A stretch of DNA of 64,000 bases, from the NCBI RefSeq assembly GCF_900105245.1, contig NZ_FNSZ01000001.1:4710001-4774000 (forward strand). The letters run 5' to 3'. Origin of the DNA: Streptomyces sp. 1222.5. Its GTDB lineage: Bacteria; Actinomycetota; Actinomycetes; Streptomycetales; Streptomycetaceae. The translations under genes were made by a program, and so were the position numbers. Under the pieces are notes generated by a model. That model made no database searches. It was not told where the DNA came from and saw only the letters and a program-made list of their open reading frames with translations. Below, one piece after another: positions 51,142 through 58,217 of this stretch (position 1 is its first letter; every line of letters begins with the position of its first letter).

Positions 51142-51972
51142 TCAGGCGGTGTTGCGCCGCCGGCTGGCGTACCAGACGAGACCCGCGGTGGCCGCCGCCG
51201 CTCCCACGGCCGCCATGGCGACCAGCGCCGGGCGGGGCGGGACCGAGAACCCGGGCAGCCGCTTCTTGAGCGGCACCGGGCGGCGGAACGCCAGCACCGG
51301 CCACCCGCGCGCGGTCGCCTCGCGGCGCAGAGACCGGTCCGGGTTCACGGCGTGCGGGTGCCCGACCGCCTGGAGCATCGGCAGGTCGGTCGCGGAGTCG
51401 CTGTAGGCGTAGCAGCGGTCCAGGTCGTAGCCCTCCGAGGCGGCCAGCTCCCTGATCGCCTCCGCCTTGGTCGGGCCGTAGGCGTAGTACTCCACCTCAC
51501 CGGTGAAGCAGCCGTCCTCGCCGACGACCATGCGGGTGGCGACCACCCGGTCCGCACCCAGCAGCTCGCCGATCGGCTCGACGACCTCGGCGCCGGAGGT
51601 GGACACGATGACCACGTCCCGCCCGGCCATGTGGTGTTCCTCGATGAGGGAGGCGGCCTCGTCGTAGATGATCGGGTCGATCAGGTCGTGCAGGGTCTCG
51701 GCGACGATCTCCCGCACCTGCTGGACGTTCCAGCCGCGGCACAGGGTGGACAGATACTCACGCATACGCTCCATCCCGTCGTGGTCCAGGCCGCCGGCCA
51801 GGAAGACGAACTGGGCATATGCGGTACGCAGTGCGGCCCTGCGGTTGATCAGCCCTCCTTGGTAGAAGGACTTGCTGAAGGTGAGCGTGCTCGACTTCGC
51901 AATGACCGTCTTGTCCAGGTCAAAGAAGGCTGCGGCGCGGGGCAAGGAGTGGTTTTCCACGCCCCTGAGCAT
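51142..51972 (-). CDS. HAD-superfamily phosphatase (SerB-like, IB) with C-terminal membrane helix
   Basis: 276 aa. The HAD nucleophile motif AFFDLDKTVI (Asp18, Asp20), motif II VIVSTSGAEV and motif III YAYSDSATDLPML are present, together with a helical cap. The C-terminus has one membrane helix (PALVAMAAVGAAAATAGLVW) and basic residues, so it is tail-anchored. It may dephosphorylate lipids or serine-like substrates. It is divergent from the tad leader region. Confidence 0.88.
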   Translation of the reverse strand: MLRGVENHSLPRAAAFFDLDKTVIAKSSTLTFSKSFYQGGLINRRAALRTAYAQFVFLAGGLDHDGMERMREYLSTLCRGWNVQQVREIVAETLHDLIDPIIYDEAASLIEEHHMAGRDVVIVSTSGAEVVEPIGELLGADRVVATRMVVGEDGCFTGEVEYYAYGPTKAEAIRELAASEGYDLDRCYAYSDSATDLPMLQAVGHPHAVNPDRSLRREATARGWPVLAFRRPVPLKKRLPGFSVPPRPALVAMAAVGAAAATAGLVWYASRRRNTA

Positions 51973-52004
51973 AGGCGCCCACCATTCGGCGTAAGGTGTG
52001 GCGC

Positions 52005-52070
52005 GTGGGTTTGCCTGAGAAGGCTCTCGGGTACACCATGGAAGTCACGGATCGTTCGCGACCGTGCTAA
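52005..52070 (+). CDS. Possible leader peptide of the tad locus
   Basis: A 21-aa frame (begins MGLPEKALGYTMEV, ends TDRSRPC) starts with GTG, 7 nt after TAAGGT, a -10-like hexamer, which fits a leaderless transcript. It is followed directly by two strong hairpins and then the cpaE-like gene. The penultimate tail Arg-Ser-Arg-Pro-Cys could be a sensing codon set. Translation is not shown. Confidence 0.4.
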   Translation: MGLPEKALGYTMEVTDRSRPC

Positions 52071-52076
52071 CCCGGT

Positions 52077-52142
52077 CCGACTCCTCCCCCCCCGAGTCGG
52101 CCGTGGGGACGACCCCCGCTCTCCCCCCCGGCGGGGGTCGTC
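52077..52142 (+). terminator. Tandem hairpins (attenuator-like) before cpaE
   Basis: Hairpin 1 has CCGACTC / GAGTCGG (52077-52100). Hairpin 2 is a perfect 12-bp stem (52108-52119 with 52131-52142) with an 11-nt C-rich loop, followed by GGGTTTTCTC after 10-15 nt. Together they resemble an attenuator or terminator. A further 420 bp before cpaE hold no clear gene; single DnaA-box-like TTGTCCACC was noted there. Confidence 0.6.
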
Positions 52143-52564
52143 GCATGTCCGGGTGGGTTTTCTCGCCTCTCTCCGCTCTGTGCGGAACTCCGCGACCCAC
52201 GCTGTGGCGCACCGGCCGCGGCTTCCGCATGCCCGTGTTTCGTTACTCACGGTAATCGATGCGCTGCGCTGCGGAACTCGCACAGCGACCCGCACAGGGC
52301 TCACCGGTATGGGTGACGGCGATATTCACAGCCCCCCGGTTGTCCACCGTATGGGACCAAGATCCACACGATTTCGCGGATCGCTGCACCGTGATTCCGG
52401 CGCACCCCGGCTGTGGCGAGTTCATGGCCGGTTCCGATTGCCGGAGTGCGTTTGGCCGGTTCCTATCGGCCGCTCATATGGAGGCCGCTCGCCGGTTCTT
52501 CACATCTTCGGGATTCCCGTGGCCGCAGGGGCTGCGCGGAGCACGCAGCGAAGGGGGAACACAC

Positions 52565-53671
52565 GTGACCGGAATCGTCACCCACGACCCGCCGCCCACC
52601 GGCGCGGGCCGGCCGGGACGTCCGCTCATCGTCACCGAGGACGCCGACCTGCTGGACGATCTGCTGCGCCTGTGCGCGGCGGCCGGCGCCACGCCCGAGG
52701 TCCACCACGGCGTTCCGGAACACGGCGACGGCTGGGAGGCGGCCCCGCTGGTCCTGGTCGGCGACGACGCCGCCCGCCGCATCCGTGGGGCCGCCCGGCG
52801 GCGCGGAGTGGTGCTGGTCGGCCGCGACCAGGACGACTCGGAGGTGTGGAAGCGCGCCGTCGGGATCGGGGCCGACCACGTCCTGATGCTTCCCGACGGA
52901 GAGCAATGGCTGGTCGACCGCATCGCGGACGTCGCCGAGGGGGTCGGCCGCCCGGCCCTCACCGTCGGGGTGATCGGCGGGCGGGGCGGGGCCGGCGCGT
53001 CCACGCTGGCCTGCGCCCTCGCGGTCACCTCGGCGCGGGAGGGGTTGCGCACCCTGCTCGTGGACGCCGATCCGCTCGGCGGCGGACTCGATGTACTCCT
53101 CGGCGGCGAGAGCGCCGACGGGCTGCGCTGGCCCGCCTTCGCCGCCTCCCGGGGTCGGCTCGGCGGCGGCGCCCTGGAGGAATCGCTGCCGGAACTGCAC
53201 GCCCTGCGCGTACTCAGCTGGGACCGCGGCGACTGCGTCGCCGTTCCGCCCCAGGCGGTGCGCGCGGTTCTCGCCGCCGCCCGGCGGCGCGGCGGGACCG
53301 TCGTGGTCGACCTGCCCCGCCGCCTCGACGACGGGGTCGCCGAAGCCCTCGCGCAGCTCGACCTGGCTCTGCTCGTCGTCCCCGCCGAGCTGCGGGGGAT
53401 CGCGGCCGCCGGGCGGGTCGCGTCCGCCGTCGCCATGGTCGTGCGCGATGTGCGGGTGGCGGTCCGCGGACCGTACGCGCCCGGTCTGGACGACCACGGG
53501 GTGGCCCGGCTGCTCGACCTGCCCCTGGCCGGCGAGATCCCGGTCGAACCGGCCCTGTCGCGCCCCGAGGGCGGTGCGAAACCACCCGGTGCCACCGGAC
53601 GGGGCCCGCTCGCCCGTTTCTGCCTGAACTTCTGGGAGCGGGCCCTGGCCGAGGCGGGAGGGGTCCGATGA
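52565..53671 (+). CDS. CpaE/TadZ-like protein with altered P-loop
   Basis: 368 aa from the GTG 4 nt after GAAGGGGGA. An N-terminal receiver-like domain (about 15-120) precedes a ParA/MinD-type domain. Its P-loop is GGRGGAGAST (138-147): both Lys of the deviant Walker motif are replaced (Arg140, Ala145). CpaE-like proteins localise tad pilus machinery, and many lack ATPase activity. S. coelicolor calls the relative septum-site-determining (SCO3557, from memory). Its stop overlaps the tadA ATG by 4 nt. A large frame on the same strand from 50740 is an out-of-frame artefact. Confidence 0.83.
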   Translation: MTGIVTHDPPPTGAGRPGRPLIVTEDADLLDDLLRLCAAAGATPEVHHGVPEHGDGWEAAPLVLVGDDAARRIRGAARRRGVVLVGRDQDDSEVWKRAVGIGADHVLMLPDGEQWLVDRIADVAEGVGRPALTVGVIGGRGGAGASTLACALAVTSAREGLRTLLVDADPLGGGLDVLLGGESADGLRWPAFAASRGRLGGGALEESLPELHALRVLSWDRGDCVAVPPQAVRAVLAAARRRGGTVVVDLPRRLDDGVAEALAQLDLALLVVPAELRGIAAAGRVASAVAMVVRDVRVAVRGPYAPGLDDHGVARLLDLPLAGEIPVEPALSRPEGGAKPPGATGRGPLARFCLNFWERALAEAGGVR

Positions 53672-54858
53672 CGCTCCCCGGGCTCGACCGGGCCGACGGC
53701 GCGGCACTGCTCGACGGCGTCCGGCGCCGGCTGGCCGAGAGCGGTGCCGAACCCACCCCCGCGCGGGTGGCGCAGGCCCTCCGCGAGCAGGGCCGGGTGC
53801 TGGGCGATGCCGAGGTCCTCGGGGCGGCGAGGCAGCTGAGGAGCGAGCTGGTCGGCGCGGGCCCACTGGAACCGCTGCTCGCCGACCCGGGCGTCACCGA
53901 CGTCCTGGTGTCCGCACCGGACCGGGTGTGGGTCGACCGCGGGGGCGGCCTGGAGCTGACCCCGGTGACCTTCCCCGATGCGGCGGCCGTACGACGCCTC
54001 GCGCAGCGGCTGGCCGCCGTGGCGGGACGCCGGCTGGACGACGCCCGGCCGTGGGCGGACGCCCGGCTTCCCGACGGGACCCGGCTGCACGCGGTGCTGC
54101 CGCCGGTCGCCGTCGGCTGCACCTGTCTGTCCCTGCGGGTGGTACGGCCCCGGGCGTTCACCCTGGCGGAGCTGGTGGAGGCGGGCACCGTGCCGCCGGG
54201 CGGCGAGGTGATCCTGCGGGCACTGCTGGACGCCCGCCTCTCCTTCCTCGTCAGCGGCGGCACCGGAAGCGGTAAGACGACGCTGCTCAGCGCCCTGCTG
54301 GGGCTGGTCGGCCCGGGTGAACGGATCGTGCTCGCCGAGGACTCCGCCGAACTCCGGCCGGATCACCGGCACGTCGTGCGGCTGGAGACCCGTCCCGCGA
54401 ACCAGGAGGGCGCCGGCCTGGTCACCCTCGAGGACCTCGTCAGGCAGGCATTGCGGATGCGGCCCGACCGGCTGGTCGTCGGAGAGGTGCGCGGCCCGGA
54501 GGTCGTGCACCTGCTCGCGGCACTCAACACCGGCCATGAGGGCGGTTGCTGCACGATCCACGCCAACGCCGCCGGGGACGTACCGGCCCGCCTGGAAGCG
54601 CTGGCCACGGCCGCCGGGCTCGACCGGGCCGCACTGCACAGCCAGTTGTCGGCCGCCCTCTCCGTGGTGCTGCACCTCGTCCGGGACCGGTCCGGCCGGC
54701 GCCGGATCGCCGAGGTGCACGTGCTGGAGCGTGAGGCCGCGGGTCTGGTGCGGACGGTGCCGGCACTGCGCTGGGGCGAGCGGGCCTTCGCCCGGGAGCG
54801 CGGCTGGGAGCGGCTGGAGCATCTGCTGGGCATGTCCGGCGGGTTCACGAGCGAGTGA
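53668..54858 (+). CDS. tadA: TadA-type secretion/pilus ATPase
   Basis: 396 aa. Walker A is SGGTGSGKTT (about 196-205), the Asp box AEDSAELRP follows, Walker B is in MRPDRLVVGEVRG, and the His box is GHEGGCCTIHANA. This is the CpaF/TadA ATPase that powers extension of Flp-type pili. An ATGA overlap with cpaE and GTGA overlap with tadB show tight coupling. Confidence 0.93.
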   Translation: MTLPGLDRADGAALLDGVRRRLAESGAEPTPARVAQALREQGRVLGDAEVLGAARQLRSELVGAGPLEPLLADPGVTDVLVSAPDRVWVDRGGGLELTPVTFPDAAAVRRLAQRLAAVAGRRLDDARPWADARLPDGTRLHAVLPPVAVGCTCLSLRVVRPRAFTLAELVEAGTVPPGGEVILRALLDARLSFLVSGGTGSGKTTLLSALLGLVGPGERIVLAEDSAELRPDHRHVVRLETRPANQEGAGLVTLEDLVRQALRMRPDRLVVGEVRGPEVVHLLAALNTGHEGGCCTIHANAAGDVPARLEALATAAGLDRAALHSQLSAALSVVLHLVRDRSGRRRIAEVHVLEREAAGLVRTVPALRWGERAFARERGWERLEHLLGMSGGFTSE

Positions 54859-55736
54859 GGACGGGGACGGAAGTGACCGGTGAGATGTCGATGGCGGCGG
54901 CGCTGATCTGCCTGGGGACGCTGGCCTGGCTGCTGGGCGAACGGCACTACGGGATGCGGCGGGCGCGGCTGCTGCTGGCCGGCGGGGGGACGGTGGCCAC
55001 CGGGCCGCCCTCCTGGAGGCGGGCTCTCGGTGAACTGCGGCGGCTGTCCTGCCGTTTCGGGCCCGAGTGGTGGGCGCTCGCGGCCGGGCTGCTGCTCGCG
55101 CTGCTCGGTGCGTCGGTGATTCCGGTCGTCGCGGGGGCGGCCGGGGTGCCGGTGCTGCGCCGAGTACGGCTGGGCCGCCGGGCCGCATCCGCCCGGGAGC
55201 GCCGGGCGGATGCGGTGATCGCCCTGTGCGGCGCCCTCGCCGGGGAGGTGCGGGCGGGACGGCAGCCCGGTGAGGCACTGCTGCGGTCCGCGCGGGACTC
55301 CGGCGGGCTCGGCGAAGCGCGGGCGGCCGTGGTCGCGGCAGCCCGGTTCGGTGGGGATGTGCCCGGGTCTCTGGCCGCGGCGGCCCGGCAGCCGGGCGCC
55401 GAGGGGCTTCGCGGGCTCGCCGCGTGCTGGCGGGTGGCCGTGGACCAGGGCGCGGGACTGGCGGCCGGTCTGGACCGGCTGGACGCGGCCCTGCGCGCCG
55501 AGCGGGACCAACGTGCCGACCTGCGCGCGCAGTTGTCCGGGGCCCGTGCGACCGCGGTGCTGCTGGCCGCCCTCCCCGCTCTGGGGCTGCTTCTGGGCAC
55601 TGCCATGGGCGCCGACCCGCTGCACGTCCTCCTGCACACCGGCGCGGGCCTCGGCTGCCTGGTGACCGGCGCGGTGCTGGAGGCGGCCGGGACGTGGTGG
55701 GCGATGCGGATCGTGCGAGGAGCGGAAGCGGTGTGA
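54855..55736 (+). CDS. tadB: TadB-like membrane protein
   Basis: 293 aa from GTG overlapping the tadA stop; ATG at 54885 is an alternative. An N-terminal hydrophobic part, the T2SSF helical domain (VIALCGALAGEVRAGRQPGE) and closing helices fit TadB. It forms the inner-membrane platform with TadC for TadA. tadC follows after ~100 nt. Confidence 0.85.
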   Translation: MRTGTEVTGEMSMAAALICLGTLAWLLGERHYGMRRARLLLAGGGTVATGPPSWRRALGELRRLSCRFGPEWWALAAGLLLALLGASVIPVVAGAAGVPVLRRVRLGRRAASARERRADAVIALCGALAGEVRAGRQPGEALLRSARDSGGLGEARAAVVAAARFGGDVPGSLAAAARQPGAEGLRGLAACWRVAVDQGAGLAAGLDRLDAALRAERDQRADLRAQLSGARATAVLLAALPALGLLLGTAMGADPLHVLLHTGAGLGCLVTGAVLEAAGTWWAMRIVRGAEAV

Positions 55737-55836
55737 GGGCTCACGCGTGGCGCGGAAGGGATCGGCCCGGTCCTCGCGTGGTGGAGGTGGCCGCGATGTC
55801 GGGAAGCGGGCGGGTCGTACGGAAAGGGAGGGTGGA

Positions 55837-56616
55837 ATGAGCGGGGAATTCGTCCACAGGCTGGGGATGGCCGGGGCCGTGGTGCCGGCTGTCGGCTGGG
55901 GCCTCCGGCGCTTGGAGATCGCGCGACGGCGACGGCGGGTACGGCGCCGGGTGGCCGACCTGCTGGGCCTCGAAGCGCCGTCGCCCGGAGCGGCGTTCGC
56001 GGTGCCGGACAGGCTGCGAAGGTGCCTGCCACTCGTCGGTGCGGCGGGCGGTGCCTGGGTGCTGGTCGGCGGAGTCACCGGGGTGCTGCTGGGGCTCGTG
56101 GTGGGCGCGGTGCTGTGGCGGTGGCGCGAGCGCAGAACATCGGCCGGGCGGGCCCAGGAGATCGACACCACCGGGTCCGCGCGCCAACTTCCGCTCGCAG
56201 CCGACCTGCTGGCCGCCTGCATCGCGGCCGGTGCCGGTCCGGTGGTCGCCGCCCAGGCGGTGGGGGAGGCCCTCGGCGGCCCGGTCGGCGAAGCACTGGC
56301 GCGGGGCGCGGCGGAGGTACGGCTGGGCGGCGAACCAGGCCACTCCTGGCGCCGGTTGGCCGCGCTGCCCGGCGCCATGGCCCTGGCCCGGCTGCTGGAG
56401 CGGGCCGACGAGACCGGGCTGCCGGCGGCCGGCCCGGTCGCCCGTCTCGCCTCGGACGCACGCGCGGACTGGGCCCGCGCCGCAACGGTCCGGGCACGCA
56501 GGGCGGCCGTGCTGATCTCCGCGCCTGTCGGGCTGTGCTTCCTGCCGGCCTTCATCGCGATCGGCGTCGTGCCTGTCGTGATCGGCCTGGCCGGCGGGGT
56601 GATGGGAGGGAGGTAG
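55837..56616 (+). CDS. tadC: TadC-like membrane protein
   Basis: 259 aa from the ATG after GGAGGG at 55837. It has the same T2SSF pattern as TadB, including LLAACIAAGAGPVVAAQAVG and C-terminal helices (VLISAPVGLCFLPAFIAIGV). Second platform subunit of the tad system. The frame upstream to 55747 is rejected on ribosome-site grounds. Confidence 0.84.
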   Translation: MSGEFVHRLGMAGAVVPAVGWGLRRLEIARRRRRVRRRVADLLGLEAPSPGAAFAVPDRLRRCLPLVGAAGGAWVLVGGVTGVLLGLVVGAVLWRWRERRTSAGRAQEIDTTGSARQLPLAADLLAACIAAGAGPVVAAQAVGEALGGPVGEALARGAAEVRLGGEPGHSWRRLAALPGAMALARLLERADETGLPAAGPVARLASDARADWARAATVRARRAAVLISAPVGLCFLPAFIAIGVVPVVIGLAGGVMGGR

Positions 56617-56672
56617 GCGCACGACGACGAGCGAACGCATGCACATGGATCACCACAGGAAGGACAAAAACA

Positions 56673-56915
56673 ATGCGCCTCACGGGGGTTGGGATGAGCG
56701 AGATCATCAGCAGGAAGTTCGGGCGAGCGGCGGCGCGGTTGCGCGGAGCGGGCGGCTGGTGCCGGCGGGACGCCGGGATGGTCACGTCCGAGTACGCGAT
56801 GGGGATCATCGCGGCCGTCGGCTTCGCGTTGCTGCTCTACGAGGTCGTCACCAGCGGCCAGGTCAGGGCGGAGCTGCAGGCCATCGTGAAGAAGGCGCTC
56901 AGTGCGCGGATGTGA
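56673..56915 (+). CDS. DUF4244 pilin-like peptide
   Basis: 80 aa. A basic leader (RKFGRAAARLRGAGGWCRRD) precedes GMVTSEYAMGIIAAVGFALL, a pilin/TadE-type hydrophobic helix with Glu at +5 after a possible Gly/Met processing point, then a short mostly hydrophilic tail. This is the only small pilin candidate in the locus. ATG at 56694 is an alternative. It overlaps the tadE start. Confidence 0.8.
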   Translation: MRLTGVGMSEIISRKFGRAAARLRGAGGWCRRDAGMVTSEYAMGIIAAVGFALLLYEVVTSGQVRAELQAIVKKALSARM

Positions 56916-57279
56916 GCGGGGGCGGGACCGCGGGTTCGTGACCGCGGAGGCGGCCGTGGTGCTGTCCGTGCTGGTGGCGTTCACGATGGCGCTGGTCTGG
57001 GGGCTGCTCGTGGTGGCGGCGCGGATCCAGTGCGTGGACGCGGCTCGCGTGGGTGCCCGGGCCGCCGCCCGCCAGGATCCGGTCGACGTGGTGGTCACGG
57101 TGACCCGGGACGCGGCGCCGGACGGGGCGCGGGTCACGGTGGGCCGGGAGGGCGACCGGGTCCGGGTGACGGTGGTGGCCAGGCCGCCGTTGTTCGGCGG
57201 GCTGCCTGTCGAGTTGCGCGAGGAGGCCGTGGCACTTGCCGAGGAGACGGTGGGAGCGGCGCGGGAGGGGGAGCGGTGA
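56902..57279 (+). CDS. TadE-like pseudopilin
   Basis: 125 aa, GTG start inside the DUF4244 gene's last codons. The N-terminal helix GFVTAEAAVVLSVLVAFTMA is typical of TadE minor pilins. The rest is mixed beta, ending in a charged tail. It should sit in the membrane with the pilus system and perhaps be cleaved by a distant prepilin peptidase. GTGA overlap with the next gene. Confidence 0.85.
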   Translation: MRGCERGRDRGFVTAEAAVVLSVLVAFTMALVWGLLVVAARIQCVDAARVGARAAARQDPVDVVVTVTRDAAPDGARVTVGREGDRVRVTVVARPPLFGGLPVELREEAVALAEETVGAAREGER

Positions 57280-58217
57280 GAGTTCCTGCGGGGCGCGAGG
57301 GCTGCGGGGTGCGCGAGGCTCATGAGGCGGGGCGGTCGGGTCGCCAGGTCTTCGGGCCGCGGCCTGCGAACCGTCGGCCCTCTGGGTATCCGCCCCCTGG
57401 GCATCCGCCTTCCGGATATCCGCCCTCGGGACGTGCGCCTTCCGGCCGACAGCCCGCTCAGCGGTGGCCCGCCGGGTTACAGGCCCCCGCTGGGGCGGCC
57501 GCCGACCGAGGGTCCGCGACCGTCTGGAGTCTCGGTGCCATCGCCGTGCTGTGCCTGGTGTTCGGTGCCGTGCTCGCCCTGGGACAGGCCGTCGTCGTCC
57601 GGCACCGGGCGGCCGGCGGCGCGGATCTGGCGGCGCTCGCGGCGGCGGACCACTGGGCCGAGGGAGGCGCGGAGGCCTGTGCCCGGGCCGAGCGGCTGGC
57701 GCTGGCCCAGCGGGTGCGGCTTCTGCGGTGCGCGATCGTGGGCGAGACCTCGGACGTGACGGCGGCCTCGGGAGGAGGACCGTTCACGGCGGAGGTACGG
57801 GCGAGAGCGGGGCCGGCGGGGCCCGTACCGGCAGCACTCGTACCGCCCGCGATCAGCGGTTCGGCACCTGCCGCGGATCCGGAGCCTCCAGATCCGGAGC
57901 CTCGTGATCGGGGGCCTCTCGGTCCGGGAACTCTCGTTCCGGGGCCTCTCGGTGCCGGGCTTCCCGGTCAGAAGCCCCCTGGTCATGAGCCCCCTGGTCA
58001 TGAGCCCCCTGGTCAGGAGTTCCGTGAGCGGGAGCTCCGCGGCCCGGAGTTCCGCGGCCCGGGGTCCCCTGGTCCGGAGCGTCCTGAGACGCAGGATCTC
58101 GGCGGCCGGCCTCCCGGCTCTCAGCACCCTCACTCAGAGGGCCCTCGCGGCCCGCCCGGCCCTCCTGAGGGTCGTGACCCTCCTTCTCCTCGGGCGCCCC
58201 GCGGAGCAGCACCGTGA
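57276..58217 (+). CDS. TadG/Rv3654c-like protein with long Pro/Gly-rich ends
   Basis: 313 aa as an uninterrupted frame. A ~50-aa N-tail of Pro/Gly/Ser pentapeptides (SGYPP, PGHPP, SGRAP) leads to the TadE-like core (DRGSATVWSLGAIAVLCLVF, then RHRAAGGADLAALAAADHWA), the Rv3654c family called helicase/secretion-neighbourhood TadE-like. That family is normally ~110-130 aa. From DNA 57881 a second Pro/Gly-rich tail overlaps the convergent helicase by 365 nt. A shorter GTG at 57309 is possible. Confidence 0.7.
   Translation: MRVPAGREGCGVREAHEAGRSGRQVFGPRPANRRPSGYPPPGHPPSGYPPSGRAPSGRQPAQRWPAGLQAPAGAAADRGSATVWSLGAIAVLCLVFGAVLALGQAVVVRHRAAGGADLAALAAADHWAEGGAEACARAERLALAQRVRLLRCAIVGETSDVTAASGGGPFTAEVRARAGPAGPVPAALVPPAISGSAPAADPEPPDPEPRDRGPLGPGTLVPGPLGAGLPGQKPPGHEPPGHEPPGQEFRERELRGPEFRGPGSPGPERPETQDLGGRPPGSQHPHSEGPRGPPGPPEGRDPPSPRAPRGAAP
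57381..57455 (+). repeat. 15-bp tandem repeat array (five units)
   Basis: Five imperfect 15-nt units (for example TCTGGGTATCCGCCC, CCTGGGCATCCGCCT, TCCGGATATCCGCCC) encode Pro/Gly/Ser pentapeptides in the tadG-like N-tail. Same period as the array at 57881. Confidence 0.85.

Noticed and set aside
52330..52380. DnaA-box-like TTGTCCACC and ATCCACAC
   Set aside because: Only one or two imperfect matches; an origin would need many clustered boxes and dnaA/dnaN nearby.
50740..54858. A 1372-codon open frame
   Set aside because: Only its last 396 codons (tadA) are real; the earlier part is out of frame with cpaE and crosses noncoding DNA, open because of high GC at third positions.
57971..58015. 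CRISPR-like short direct repeats
   Set aside because: Units abut with no spacers and are multiples of three inside coding frames; this is a minisatellite.
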